Under the pieces are notes generated by a model. It ran no database searches. It worked only from the letters and a program-made list of their open reading frames with translations, and was not told where the DNA came from. From Euphorbia lathyris (lineage: Eukaryota; Streptophyta; Magnoliopsida; Malpighiales; Euphorbiaceae), in NCBI RefSeq assembly GCF_963576675.1, contig NC_088914.1:19633001-19697000 (forward strand): a stretch of DNA of 64,000 nucleotides, given 5' to 3'. The position numbers and the translations under genes are program-made. Below, piece by piece: positions 31,377-45,032 of this stretch (position 1 is the first letter of the stretch; every line of letters begins with the position of its first letter).

Positions 31377-34300
31377 ATGACTAACACCAATCTGCAAAAC
31401 ATACTTACCGATAACAAGTTGAACAGTTCAAACTTCACCGACTGGTTTCGTAACCTCAAAATTGTTTTGAAGTTCGAGAAGAAAGGGTATGTACTTGATA
31501 CACCGATACCCCCTTACCCAATGGATGGTGCTCCCTACCAACAATTTTATGCTTACTTGAAGCATAAGGCTGATGACGATCAAGCGGGAGACATCATACT
31601 TGCATCTATGACATCGGAATTACAAAGGCAACATGCAGATATGGATGCCTATTCCATGGTCAAGCACCTAAAAGAGTTATTTGTGAATCAAACTCGGTGC
31701 GAACGCTTCAAAATAACAAAGCAGTTATATAGATGCAAGATGCAGGTGGGCACATTTGTAATGGCGCATTGTGCCAAGATGATTAGCCTTATCACCAAGT
31801 TTTCTAGTATTGGAGATGCGATGGACCGTGAACTAAGTGAGAACTTACTTCTTCAGTCCCTCCCCGAGAGTTACTCGTAGTTCATCATGAACTACCAAGC
31901 GAGTGGCTTGCAAACCTCTTTTGAAGAGCTTGCAAATATGCTCGAGACAGTCAAGCCCAATATAAAAGAAAACGAGGAGATACCAGGCCTTACTATTGAA
32001 GGATCAAAGAAGAGGAAAGGGATCTCTCCCGATCCAAACCATCCTAAGAAAGGCAAGGAGGCCATGCTCACCGAAACAAAGGGAAATGAAGTAAAGAAGC
32101 CCAAAGGCAAGTGCCACTATTGTGGTGAAGTGGGGCATTGGAGGAGAAATTGTTTGCTGTACCTAGCTACCCTCAAGAAGGGAGAAGCCGGGACATCAAC
32201 ATCTGGTATGTTTTATATTGAAATCAATACAGTTTCACAGTCTGAATCTTGGGTACTTGATACCAGATGCGGATCTCATATTTGTACAAATATGCAGGAA
32301 CTAAATCGGACTAGGGAACTGAAGAAAAGAAGCATAAACTTACGAGTAGGAAATGGAGCAAGAGTTGCCGCCCTCGCAATTGGAGATTATGTTTTAAATT
32401 TGCCCTCTGGGCTTGTAATAGAATTAAGGAACTGTTTGTACGTTCCTCAAATGTCTCGTAACATTATTTCTATTAGCTGTCTTGTTGACGACGGTTTTCA
32501 TATTTCAATAAAAGACAAACATTGCGAATTTTATAGAGATTCGATTTTCTATTTTTCAGGAATATCACAAAATGGGATTTATGTGTTAGATGACAAAATT
32601 TCTGTTTTCGCAATTGACACCAAAAGAAATAAGCTAGATAATTCAACTTACTTGTGGCATTATCGTTTAGGCCATATAAACAAAAGACGCATGCTTAAGC
32701 TACATCAAGATGGGCTTATAAATTCAATTGATCCTGAATCATTGGAAACATGCGAAGCATGTTTAAAAGGTAAAATGACAAAGACACCCTTTAGCAATAA
32801 AGGTGAACGTGTATTAGATACTCTAGGACTCATTCATTCAGATGTATGCGGTCCTATGTCAGTCCAAGCAAGAGGAGGATTCAGATACTTCATAAGCTTC
32901 ATAGACGACCATACCCGATATGGTTATATCTACTTGATGAAGCACAAGTCCGAAGCTTTTGAGAAATTCAAATGCTTCAAGAATGAAGTAGAAAATCAAT
33001 TAGGAAAGAAAATTAAGACACTTCGATCCGATCGAGGTGGCGAATATCTTTCAGATGATTTTCTGAATTATCTAACTGAATGTGAGATATGCTCACAATG
33101 GACACCTCCCTATACACCACAACACAATGGTGTATCCAAGAGGAGGAACCGTACCTTACTAGATATGGTACGATCCATGATGAGCATAGCATTACTTCCA
33201 AAGACATTCTGGGGCTATGCCTTAGAAACCGCCCTCTTCACCCTAAATCGAGTACCAACTAAATCCGCTAATTCCACACCATATGAATTGTTCGTTGGTT
33301 GGAAACCTGTGTTCTCATTCATGAGAGTATGGGGTTGTTCAGCATTTGTCAAACGCATTGCGTCCGACAAACTAGATTTTAAATCTGATAAATGTTTCTT
33401 CATTGGATACCCTAAGGAAACTATGGGATATTACTTCTATCATCCAGATGATCAGAAAGTAATAGTATCCAAGCACGCAACCTTCTTAAAGAAAGAGTTT
33501 CTCGAAGAAAAAGAAAAGGGAAGCATAATTGAACTTGATGAAGTTCAAGAACAAGAAACACCAACTGAAACAACAGAAGCGGTTGAGGAACCCGATGCAG
33601 TCCCATTAGATGGGACTCAAGTGCCACCCCTTCGTAGATCACAAAGAGTTCGTGAACTCCCTATTAGATATGGTTTTCTAGTGGGAGATGATGATGATGT
33701 TCCCGTGTTAGACGATGAACCCGAAAACTACGAAGAGGCTCTTAACAGTCCAGATTCTAAAGCATGGCTCGAAGCCATGGATTTTGAGATGGATTCCATG
33801 TACACCAACCAAGTGTGGACTTTGGTTGATCCACCCGAAGGGATAAAACCTATTGGGTGCAGGTGGATCTTCAAAAAGAAGACTGACATGGATGGAAAGG
33901 TTAGCATCTACAAAGCTAGGTTAGTAACGAAAGGATATCGTCAGAAGCAATGAATTGATTATGACGAAACTTTCTCTCCTGTGGCTATATCCAAATCAAT
34001 CAGAATAATGCTTGCTATTTCCGCTCACTACGATTACGAGATTTGGCAAATGGATGTGAAAACAGCTTTCGTAAACGGAAACCTGCTTGAGGATGTATAT
34101 ATAATGCAACCTGAAGGTTTCATATCAAAGGATGCAAACAAGGTTTGCAAACTTCAGAGATCCATTTATGGACTCAAGCAAGCATCTAGAAGCTGGAACA
34201 AGCGTTTTGACGAAACCATAAAACAATTTGGTTTCAAACAAAATTGCGAAGAAGCTTGCATTTACAAGAAAGCAAGTGGGAGCTCTGTAGCATTTCTGAT

Positions 34301-35291
34301 ATTATATGTGGACAGTATATTATTAATGGGAAATGACGTAGCTCTACTACAGTCGGTAAAAGTATGGTTATCTAGTAACTTCTCAATGAAAGACCTTGGT
34401 GAAGCAGCTTATATACTTGGTATAAAGATCTACAGAGATAGATCAAGAAGACTGCTTGGTCTTTCACAGGCTACATACATCAAAAAGGTGCTAAAGCGGT
34501 TTAGCATGCTTGAATCGAAACGAGGTAACTTACCCATGATACATGGAGTAAAGTTAAACAATCATCAATGTCCTAAAACCGATGATGATAAGAAGCGCAT
34601 GGTTGTAGTCCCGTACGCCAGCGCAATCGGTTCGATTATGTATGCTATGCTATGCACTAGACTTGACGTAGCGTTCGCGTTAAGTATAACGAGTCGTTAC
34701 CAAGGAAATCCGGGAGACGAGCACTGGATTGCCATCAAAAACATTTTTAAGTACTTGAGAAGAACTAAAGATATGGTCCTAGTGTATGGAGAAGGGGATC
34801 TGAAAATAGAAGGATTTTCGGATGCAAGTCATCTCACAGATGAGAACGATTTTAAATCCCAATCAGGATACCTGTTTATCTTGAATGGGGGCGCGGTTAG
34901 CTGGAAGAGTTCCAAGCAAGGAAGCGTAGCTTTCTCTACGACCGAGTCAGAGTATATCGCTGCTGCGGAAGCAGCAAAGGAAGCGGTTTGGATTAGGAAG
35001 TTCATTACTAAACTTGGTGTGGTGCCTGACATTGTAAATCCCATTACACTGTACTGTGATAACAATGGAGCCATTGCGCAAGCAAAGGAATCACGGTCTT
35101 ATAATGCATCCAAGCATTACCTAAAGCGATACCACATTATAAGAGAAATTGTGGCAAGAGGAGATGTGAGAATAGAAAGAGTACCTACAGAGGACAATGT
35201 TGCAGATCCGTTGACAAAGCCCTTAACCCAGAGAGTACATGATCGTCATCTAACTTCTACTGGGATAAGTTATAGAAACAATTGGCTTTAG
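31377..35291 (+). pseudogene. gag-pol: Copia V gag-pol polyprotein, two in-frame stops, damaged protease and RT motifs
   Basis: One frame from ATG 31377 to TAG 35289-35291, about 1300 codons, interrupted by TAG 31878-31880 (copia I has Gln here) and TGA 33951-33953 (Gly in the family). Order: Gag; zinc knuckle CHYCGEVGHWRRNC (about 32112-32153); protease, whose active site reads DTR instead of DTG at 32259-32267; pre-integrase HHCC and integrase core (about 32640-33350); RT from about 33800 with YVDS at 34305-34316 in place of YVDD; RNase H ending NNWL. The loss of an RT catalytic Asp and the protease Gly, plus two stops, make this copy non-functional even though its LTRs are nearly identical. 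Confidence 0.93.
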
Positions 35292-35305
35292 TCCAAGTGG
35301 GAGTA

Positions 35306-38300
35306 TGTTGGGGTTTAGTGTCCTATAAGACAATTGTTCTAGGATACAAACTTAATGTAAATGAAGTGTTCTTTATATCATTTGTTTTAATGAGATATAT
35401 GTTTTATAACTATATAAAGGCAATCCCTTTTAAGAACTAAATAAAGTCTAATAAAAGGAAATTCGTAAGTTTGTTTAAAGTGATTATAAAGTGTTCATAC
35501 AAGCATGAAGTGAGACGAAACTTTATAATAAACTAATAAACTTAAAACCACCCCAAGTCTAGTAATATGTTCAGGATTGACATATCACTGTTGAGACTTG
35601 CATGTAACAATGTCTTCTGTCCGACAGAAAGCTGATCTCACAAGCTTCATATATATACAGATATCTGGACAGTTACATGGATCCGATGAAAAGAAGTTCA
35701 TTAGGATTGGGGACCCGACTTGAGATAACAAGATGGGTAGATTCATCCTTGTCACCTATTCATCTCATTGGTATTAATAGGTATAAAAAATCCTCAGACT
35801 CAAAGGAATGTTAATTGGTATTCTGGATTGCGGAATGTGACGCTTTGATCCTGTTGTAACACGATCCTTAACAGAGATGACTCTAGGGTGTGAACAGCAG
35901 ACGTTGGGTATCACAGGAAGTAATTGCGGGATCGTTATACATTGGATTGAGCATTTATCACTCCTGATAAATGGGAGATATGTCCATGGATCGCTTGTGG
36001 AAGACTTGACTCTAAATCCTTGCAAGGTGATAGCTTAAGATTGAAGTACGGATTTCTCTTAACCTATCTAATTGGAGTTGACTCGGCCAGAACAAGTAAA
36101 ACGAACGTCTCGCTATATGTGACTTGACATTATACATAGTCATAAGATTCAGTTCAAGGACGTAGTTGATAAAGGATCGAATTATACCGTAACTAATACG
36201 GAAAGGTCAACGACAGAATCAACCTGTCTTCTTATAGCTCTGGGGGAATGATTACGGACTTGCTAATCACATACTTTGTACATCATTCTGTTATGAAAAA
36301 GATTAAATATAATTCTTTGAAAATTAATTTAATAGTTGCATACGGCTAGAAGCAATAAGAACCTAATGGGTCACACATAAGACTTGGAACCCAAAAGAGA
36401 GACAGATGTTGTTAAGCCCAAAATATACCTAAAATATCATCAATAATTACATCAATATTGCTTCGAATTTATGCTATTTATAACTATTTAGAAAGCTTTT
36501 ACTCTCGAATATGTTTCTTTCTTGTAAGGTACATAAATATTTGGTAAAATCCAAATAGGAACAAAAAGAGCTCAAAAACAGAAGAAAAACCCTACAAAAG
36601 GAGTCGAAGACGACAGAAATTAATAACGCCAAATCGAGGACGCGAACGAAAGCTGAAGAACCGAAAAACGTTTCGTGCCGCGACCGCGGCCCCCAAATTC
36701 ACGGTCGCGACACGCGTTCTTCAGTTTCCCCTTCCTTCCGTTTGAAGACCAATTGATGCTCCCCCATTCTCGGTAGAGAATTTAATATTCTCGGTACGAG
36801 CAGGAATTTTTAGAAGCATAGTTACACACTTTCGTTTTCGACGAAACGCGATCGTTCGGGTGGATAAAGACGTCCTTTCGCAATGGACACGATCCTTCAC
36901 AACGGACACGACACTTCAATCAAGACTCTTCAACATCTATAAATAAAGAGTTGATGGAGAGTTGAAGATATGTAGAAAAAAGAGATTAGTATAGAATTTA
37001 TGCAGAAATTCCGAGTCAAGTGATTCAGAAGTTAGATTTCGATTCTGTAAAAAGCAATATGATGTACACACATTGTTTATTCAATAATAACAAGTTTAGT
37101 AGCGTTTAGACATTGTTCCAGTTTAGTTTTCATTTTTGCAGTAGACCGACCCAGTCTCTATTACGAAGATTCAACGAGAAGATTGAGTAGAGGATCCGCC
37201 CCTGAGCCTGACAAACTCTAATGAAACCCAAGGAAATGATTGACAACCCGTTCACTTGCAAGTCGTCGAATGTTTCCATGCTCCATGTTCTCTGTAAACT
37301 TGTATCAATTTATATTTCATCTAATAAAGTTCGTTCTATTCGATAGATTTTTATGCAGCACTTATGGTAACCAATCCACTAAAGTGACTGCTGGTGTTTT
37401 CATTAAAACGTATTTACTCCAAAATCTTTACAAGGAAACTTTGTTGAACACTTAGGCAAATTATTATCTCGAAAGAGTTTTAATTTGATTAAGGGCAACT
37501 ATCCCGAAAGGGTTTTGTCATGTTCAAAGCCAATTAATTAGAGGTTCCGTCATTTATTTCATCTTTATAATTCGTACAAAGTTTAAAGTTGTTTTCTTTG
37601 CTTAATGCAAACAAATACATCTGTTTACTTTTCTAAAAAGTACTAAACGTTCCTATCTTGCAAATTCATTCTTAAATCAGAATATTTTCTAACGTTTTCA
37701 TAATCTAATCTAATTCTCATTCTAGCAATTTCAAAACCAAAACCGATTAAACAATTTTCCATATTATAAACCTTAAAGTAAATTTAACCGATTGTAAATA
37801 AGTTTTGTTAAAAAACGTTCCCTGTGGGATCGATATCTTTTATTACTACAAGCGTATACCGTGCACTTGCGGAAATCGCTCAACAGATGTTAATTAATTG
37901 ACGGAAGCCCAACTGAGCCCAATAAGGCCCAATTACTAGGGGGGGCGATTTATGTATGTTAATACATAAATAATTAGTTTGATTTTATTAATCCTAATTA
38001 GATTAGGATTATGAATTAAATTAATTAAAGGATAAATAAATTAGGAGTTTTAATTAGATTAAATTACTCCTATTATTATCCAATAAGGTTATTATTATTA
38101 TCTATTATATTTAGATATATTAATGGATAATAATTAAGAATTCTATTCCGAATTAAATTCTTATTTCAATAACCTAATTCTATCTAACTTAGGATTAGAT
38201 ACAAGAGATTATAAATACCCCCCTATAGGGATTTTCGAAACCCAACCCTAGCATTCAAGAGAGAGAATTTCGACCCCTAGCTCGAGGACGAGATTTTCCA

Positions 38301-38612
38301 CCGCTTCCTTCCGTTCAATTGATTTTCATCTCTTTCTCTTTATCCTTGATCTTGTGTTGATTAATTAGAGACAATCTACTTTGGTTGTTTTTAAACGGTT
38401 GATTCTAACTTGATCTTCCATTGTTTTGTTTTGTGCTCGGGAACTCGAAGTAAGAGTTGTGGGCACTTCGTTTGCAACGGTAGATAGAACTTCTGAAAGG
38501 TATTTCTTTTATCCTTCTTTATATGAAATAACGATTAACGGATCTTGGGGTTAATGGAAATAGGTTAAAAATTTTATATTTCCGCTGCTATACGTTAGCC
38601 TAATTTCCTTCA
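35306..38612 (+). repeat. Copia V 3' LTR, split by a solo LTR
   Basis: Parts 35306-36409 and 37891-38612 align with the 5' LTR; the intervening 1476-bp LTR and one copy of GATGT are the insertion. It ends TTTCCTTCA at 38612, before TSD GCAAC. The family's antisense 83-codon frame is at 36025-35774. Confidence 0.93.
36410..37885 (+). mobile_element. Solo LTR (1476 bp) inserted in copia V 3' LTR
   Basis: Starts TGTTAAGCCCAAAATATACC, ends GGAAATCGCTCAACA, flanked by GATGT at 36405-36409 and 37886-37890. TATAAATA lies near 36940. The end with CCCTGTGGGATCGATATC and ACCGTGCACTTGCGG is a string I recognise from many plant LTRs, probably gypsy. No internal region or second LTR is present, so it is the product of LTR-LTR recombination. 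Orientation is inferred from the TATA box and that terminal string. Confidence 0.88.
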
Positions 38613-39350
38613 GCAACCTGGAGTGATAGTGATGAGTCATCATCATCAGGAGAAGATGCCACTGAGTCAGCGAAGATCTGCTTCATGGCAGATGAGCTTG
38701 CTGAGCCTTGTGTTTCTGAGCATGCTGACCCCTCCGTTGCATCTGACGATGAGGCACACTCAATTGAGGTAATATCACTACCCTTGCTCAGAAATGAAAT
38801 GATTAATGCCTTGAGTGACCTCTACACACTTATCAAAAAGTGTAACAAGAAGGTTAGAGCACTCAGCAGGCGATGTGACGAGATTGAGGAGGTCAAACTG
38901 AGTGACCTTCGATATCTTCTCCAAGACAACTCAACTTTGCATAGCAACGTTGAAATTATGCAAAAGTTTGTCTCTGAGGTCCAATCAGATTCTAAGAAAC
39001 TGAAAAAGGACATCACATCTATTCAGAACCAACTCAAGGTTCCTAATAAAAGAAATATTCCTCTGAACACTCAGTACCGAAGTACTAGTCAGCAGAGATG
39101 GAATCCTCAGCGGAATGTCTAGTGTGACTTCTGTGGGAAGAAAGGACACACCACAAAGGTGTGCTGGCATGCTCAGCATTGGGGTGCTGACCAGTCAGTG
39201 AGATATCCTAAACGGAAGGTCAGCTGTGACTTCTGTGGGAAAAATGGACACACTGTCCAAGTGTGTCGTCATAAGATTAAGTATGATGCTTTACCTGTTG
39301 AGCCTAACAAATAAGGACCCAAAAAGACTTGGGTACCTAAAAATAACTAG
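38613..39350 (+). pseudogene. gag: Sirevirus gag, C-terminal part with two more zinc knuckles
   Basis: It continues the frame of 26808-27817 after copia V (insertion plus TSD is 10800 bp, so the frame is kept). An acidic serine-rich stretch, a coiled-coil segment (about 38780-39040) and a Gln/Asn-rich linker lead to TAG at 39120-39122. In the same frame follow CDFCGKKGHTTKVC and CDFCGKNGHTVQVC, then stop at 39312-39314 and GPKKTWVPK, a junction string typical of this group. Confidence 0.85.
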
Positions 39351-39361
39351 CTATATTGCAG

Positions 39362-42300
39362 GTAAGCCTGAGGTGTGCTGAGAAGTCAAAGATGTGATAC
39401 ATTGACAGCGCATGCTTGAGGCATATGACTAGTGATGAAACTCAGTTCATCACATTTCTGTGTAAACGAGGTGGAAGTGTAAGTTTTGGAGACAACAAAA
39501 AGGGTAAAATAGTAGGGTCAGGAACCGTTGGTGGTAATCCTACTATTGAGTCAGTCTCCCTAGTCAGCGGACTCAAATATAACTTACTCAGCGTAGCTCA
39601 GCTATGTGATAATGGGAGAAAAGTTATATTTGATGACACTGGATGTAAAATATTCGAGGGTAAAACAAATGAGTTGATTTTAACTGCCCCTCGTATTGAT
39701 AATGTCTTTATGCTGAACTTAGAAAAGAAATTTTCAAAAACTGTATGCTTAGTGTCAAAGGAAGAAAATTCCTGGCTATGGCACATGAGACTTGGTCATG
39801 TAAGCATGGACCTCCTGGCCAAATTAGCAAGAAAGCAATTGGTTGAGGGACTGCCTGAACTTAAATTTGAAAAAGATCAATTATGCCACGCTTGTCAAGC
39901 TGGAAAACAAACTAAACGATCTTTTCATAGTAAAAACATTGTCTCAGCTAAGCGTCCATTAGAGTTACTACACTTGGATCTCTTCGGTCTAGTCCAGCCG
40001 CTGAGCTTGGGTGGTAGAAGATTTTCCTTGGTCATTGTAGATGACTTTTCTCGGTACACTTGGATCATCTTGCTGAGTAGCAATGATGAAACCTTTGAGA
40101 CGTTTTCAACTTTAGTAAGAAAACTTGAAAATGATAAAGACCTTAATTTAGCTCACATCATAAGTGATAATGGTGGAGAATTCAAGAACCAACAGTTTGT
40201 TGAATTCTGTGAAGCCAACGGCATTGACCATAATTTTTCTGCTCCTAGAACGCCTCAGCAAAATGGGGTTGTTGAAAGGAAGAACAGAACCTTGGTTGAA
40301 ATAGCCAGGACAATGCTGAGTGAGCATAGGCTTCCAAAGTACTTTTGGGGAGAAGCTGTCAACACAGCGTGCTACATACTTAATAGGGCTCTAGTCAGAC
40401 CCATATTAAAGAAGAATCCCTACGAACTTTGGAAAGGACGAAAGCCCAACATTGGATACTTTCGTGCCTTTGGTTGTAAATGTTTTATTCTAAATACCAA
40501 AGACAGCCTAGCTAAGTTTGACTCAAAAGCTGATGAAGTTATCTTTTTAGGCTACTCAACAAACAGCAAAGCATACAGAGTTTTAAATAAACGAACTCAG
40601 GTCTTAGAAGAGTCAGTACACGTTGAGTTCGATGAAACTAACCCTGCAGGAAAAGATAAGCAGCTGACTGAGGATGATCCATACTCAGCACCCGCTGACC
40701 AAGAAACAGCCGCTGAGTCACTACCTCAAGGGCTGACCAAAGGTAAAAGCGAAACTCAAATTATTTTCACTGACCAATCTACACCTGCAGAGATTGTTGA
40801 AACACAACCAGCTCAAGACATCACTCTTCCAAAAGAGATCAGAATACCAAGAGGACACTCAGAAAGTGCCATTCTTGATGCTGCTGAAAACACCCTGATG
40901 ACAAGAAATCAACTCAGGAGATACCTCAGCAACGTAGCATTCGTCTCAATTCAGAAACCAAAGAACTTCGCTGAAGCTGAGTACGATGAGTTCTGGATGA
41001 ATGCAATGCAAGAAAAACTTGATCAGTTCAGAAGAAATGAAGTATGGGACTTAGTGCCAAAACCAAAAAGCCAGAAGACCATAGGAACAAGATGGGTCTT
41101 CCGCAACAAGCTGGATGAACAAGGGAACATGGTCAGGAACAAAGCAAGACTTGTAGTTCAGGGCTACAGTCAGCAAGAAGGTATTGACTACGGTGAGACC
41201 TTCGCCCTAGTGGCAAGGTTAGAGGCTATAAGAATTTTATATGCTTATGCAAGTTATATGAACTTTAAATTATTTCAAATGGATGTTAAGAGTGCATTCC
41301 TTAATGGAGTTATAAACGAGGAAGTCTATGTTAATCAGCCTCCAGGGTTTGAGGATCCCAAGTTCCCAAACCACGTTTATAAACTCAAAAAGGCTCTGTA
41401 TGGCCTCAAGCAAGCACCACGTGCTTGGTATGAAAGGCTGACCAGTTTCCTGCTGACTAGAAATTACGTCAGAGGTAAATCTGATACAACCTTATTCATT
41501 AAGAGGAAGGGTAAAGATACCCTACTGGCTCAGATATATGTTGATGGCATTATTTTTGGTGCCACTAACGAATCAATGTGCAAGAAATTTAGTAAGCAGA
41601 TGCAGACTGAGTTTGAAATGTCAATGATGGGAGAACTCAATTTCTTCCTTAGACTTCAAATCAAACAAGGGAAAAATGGCATCTTCATCAGTCAAACTAA
41701 GTATGCTAAGGAGATATTGAAGAAGTATGAACTTGAGAATTGCAAGTCAATATCTACCCCTATGGGCACTGACACTGTCCTCTGCGCAGACGAAAATGGT
41801 AAGTCAGTAGACAGCAGATTGTACCGAGGTATGATTGGCTCTCTACTCTACTTAACTGCTAGTAGGCCGGACATTCAGTTCTTAGTATGTTATTGTGCTA
41901 GATATCAATCTAACCCTAAGGAATCACATTACATAGCTGTAAAAAGAATCCTTAGATATTTGCAAGGCTCAGTGAATGCAGGTTTGTGGTATCCCAATAC
42001 TCATGATTTCACACTCATTGGATACACTGACGCTGACTACGGACGAGACAAGCTTGAACGAAAAAGCATCTCAGGAGGATGCCACTTCCTTGGAATCTGT
42101 CTTGTGTCCTAGTTCAGCAAGAAGCAGGCGTCAGTAGCCCTGTCAACCACTGAAGCTGAGTACATTGCTGCTGGAAGCTGTGTTGCTCAAGTCCTATGGA
42201 TTAAGCAACAGCTTGAAGATTATGGCGTTCAGACTAAAACAATTGAAGTCAAATGTGACAACAAGAGTGCCATTGACCTATCAAAGAACCCAATCCAGCA

Positions 42301-42484
42301 CAGTAGGATGAAGCATGTCAGCATAAGACATCACTTCATGAGAGATCATGTACTCAAGGGAGAGATCAAGCTGACCTATGTCCCAACGGATGAGCAGCTT
42401 GCTGATATCTTCACAAAGCCACTGGCTCGTGAGCAATTCAACATACTTAGAGAAGCCATTGGTATGTTTAATCCTCTTCAATAA
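39362..42484 (+). pseudogene. pol: Sirevirus pol: protease remnant, integrase, RT, RNase H
   Basis: It lies in a different frame from gag. The protease motif YIDSAC (39398-39415) is preceded by TGA 39395-39397 at a usual Trp position. An 898-codon open stretch (39416-42112) holds the HHCC region (WLWHMRLGH, CHACQAGKQ), the integrase core (DLFG, SDNGGEF, NGVVERKNR) and RT (QMDVKSAFLNG), whose active site reads YVDG at 41537-41548 instead of YVDD. TAG 42110-42112 at a Trp position splits RNase H; the frame continues (SVALSTTEAEY, DIFTKPL) to TAA 42482-42484. Inactive by several lesions. Confidence 0.92.
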
Positions 42485-42740
42485 ATTCCAAGTATAATAT
42501 GTGATATATGCATGCTGAGTTGATAACCATGCTGAGTGATTTATGCTAAATCAATAACTATCACATGCTGAGTAAATATACATGCTGAGTGTTTATCTTA
42601 AGCTGATCTACTAAGCATACGAATTACTCCTTTGCGTAACACTGACTACTCAGAACTTTAAACGTTTGAAATCCTTAACACTGAGTAAAAATCTGTTGCA
42701 AAACTTAATGCAAAACACGCGAATTAAATAGCCACCTAGG

Positions 42741-42972
42741 ATGACGTAAGCGCAATAATTAGAATATACATGCGTCGAATGTTTCATAAATGCCAGAATC
42801 CTTGTCGATTGAGTATCTCGAGGTCAAACGGCCACCTCAACGTTTCAGATCAACTCGACACCTCTATAAATAGTGGATGATTTCCCACTTTTATCTCTTT
42901 ACACTTAGAAATTTCTGGTATTCAAATACTCTTCTCTAAAAATTCCCAAACTTCTCAAACTTCTCAAGAATC
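42741..42972 (+). promoter_or_regulatory. Candidate internal promoter of the Sirevirus third ORF
   Basis: Between pol stop (42484) and the ORF3 start (42973) lie ATGACGTAAG at 42741-42750 (a TGACG bZIP-type core) and TATAAATAG at 42865-42873, 100 bp before the ATG, then a CT-rich leader. The layout resembles the LTR promoter (TATAAATAG followed by CT-rich sequence). The rest of 42485-42740 is AT-rich noncoding DNA. Confidence 0.5.
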
Positions 42973-45032
42973 ATGACAAAAGATTCTCAGAATGTCTCCG
43001 GTGCCGGTTACACCGATAATCGCTCCGATGAAAACCCTCAATCCCCTGCTCAACAGGAACATAGAGAGACTCCCACCAAGTCTCAAGAAACTAATCAGCG
43101 TGACCACTCAAAGGCCACCACACCGAGGAAGCAAACCAAGGCTGACCAAGCCACCTCCTCAAAAGGAAAACAACAGAAGGATAAGGCAAAGAAGCCCGTG
43201 GAACGCACCTACTCTCTGGTTTACGAGAGTGTGAGGGGGTATAAGGTTGACCACTCTAGATGGTTTTCAAAGGGTTTTGTGGAAGCTGAGCAACCCTTCT
43301 GTGAGTGGATAAAAAAGAACGGCTGGACCGAGCTATTCTCAGTCCGCGATGCTACCTATCCTGAGTTAGTGAAGGAATTCTACGCTAACCTAAGAGTCGC
43401 CGATGATAACCGGGACTATATGGTCACCAAGGTTCGAGGGAAGGACATCTTCATCAACCTCGCTTACCTTGCCTCACTACTCAAGCTGAAAAATGAAGGA
43501 GCAATACTTCGTAAATCAGGTGACCAAGATAAAACCAACTACTCCGTTGAGTTCTGTAAACCTCCTGGTCATATAGGGGAAATTTCGAGTACCTCTATGG
43601 GTCAGCATCAGAAGATGGCCCATTATATACTGACCAATTTCCTCTTCCCCAAGATCAACTGCACCAACTCAGCGACAAACTTTGAGCAGTGCTTCATCTG
43701 GCACATGCTGACCTATACGCCGATCAACATGCATGTCTTTATAATTGGTGGGTTTCAAAAAAGTACTAGAACCCTTAGGTTAGGCTCCATTATCACCAGA
43801 ATCCTCAAGGATCACAGGGTGAGCTTGGTTGAGGAAATCCACACTTGGGGCACAGAGATCACTGCAGCTGCACTGTTTGGTCTATTCTACGATCAACCAA
43901 TTGTGCCCAAGAAAGGGAAAGCAGTCGCTGTCCAGGAAACCGAAGGGATGCAGACCCGTAAAGGAAAGAAGGAAAGAAAGAGGAAAGTTGTTCAAAGCCC
44001 CTCTAGAGACGCTGTTTCTCCACCTAAAAAGCTTAAGTTCGTGTCCAGAGGAACTAAGCCCCAGGTTCAACAAGGTCAGGTTGCACCTAAGTCAACGGAA
44101 AACCTCAAAAGGCAAGCTGAGCCTGAGGTAGAAGAGAAAGAAGACGCTGATGAGAAACCACTCAGGAAGAAGAAGAAAATCTCTTCTAAGTTGAGTCCTA
44201 TCAACGTAGCCCCACTAGGAGTCGTCATCTTTGAAGACTCTCATTATGTGCAAAGTCTTGGCGTTGATATTGAGCAACCACAGGGTGAACAAGATGACAA
44301 AGAACTGGGTGGTCAGTTTGATAATGAGGAGACAGAAAATGTTGAGGAACATGAGTCAGATGTTGACCAATATGAAACAACCTACACTGAGCAGGTTGAA
44401 GAAGAAGAAGCTGAGCCAACAGTAGTGGATCACACTGATCAAAGAGAAACTTCACCTATTGACTCTATTGAGTCCATCCCTGCTGACCCCTCTCCTCCAA
44501 AGACAAAGAGACTGAGAAGACTTAAGAAGAAGGCACATAGATCCCCCGTCATTGATCTAATGAGTGACTCACCTCTGAGGGATGAGATCACTGACCTATC
44601 AGATGTGCAGTTTAGGTTCTTCTCTAATCCTATTGAGTCTCCACCAGAGCAACAGGAAAAGCAAGCCTCTGTTTCTCATCCTAAGGAACATGCCGACTTA
44701 ACTGCTTCTCTAAACCAAGATGATCCCGAGCAAGTGCTCGAAGTTCCTGCTCCTTAACATGTTGAGCAAGCTAAGGAAATACCTGCTCAGGTCAATACTG
44801 AACTTCCTCAGCTTCCCAAATCCAGTCAGCTTCTACTGGAAATTTCAACTCAAGACCAGCCGCTGATCATGCTGTCACTTCTAACATTGAGCAGAACCAA
44901 ACACCTCCACAATTCGGTTCTACTCGTATTCCGGCAGCTGAGCCAAATAATGATGGATCCTTCTCATATCTGAATGCCTCTGAGTCTGGTCGAAGAATTA
45001 TTGACTCAGCTCAAGCTCTCCTCCAGGACCTC
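42973..45032 (+). pseudogene. Sirevirus third ORF, first part (putative-plant-transposon-protein type)
   Basis: 594 codons open from ATG 42973 to TAA 44755-44757. Coding-like sequence continues after it with one apparent frame change near 44850, up to the copia VI insertion at 45032. The N-terminus (about 75 residues) is polar and lysine-rich. A globular region (about 80-310: VYESVRGYKVDH, YPELVKEFYANL, VRGKDIFINLAYL) resembles the 'putative plant transposon protein' domain common in plant retroelements. Then come basic, nuclear-signal-like KKRK stretches and a long acidic low-complexity tail. The position after pol is that of the so-called env-like ORF of Sireviruses, but I see neither signal peptide nor a clear membrane anchor. 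The second part is at 51184-51953. Confidence 0.75.

Larger units (their letters stand above)
27818..38612 (+). mobile_element. Copia V (BARE/Angela-like), full length, in Sirevirus gag
   Basis: LTRs at 27818-29643 and 35306-38612 (the latter split by a solo LTR) begin TGTTGGGGTTTAGTG and end TTTCCTTCA. TSD GCAAC lies at 27813-27817 and 38613-38617. PBS, hairpin-bearing leader, one gag-pol frame and a polypurine tract (CCAAGTGGGAGTA, 35293-35305) are in the expected order. Family placement rests on gag and pol motifs. LTRs look nearly identical apart from the solo LTR. Confidence 0.95.
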
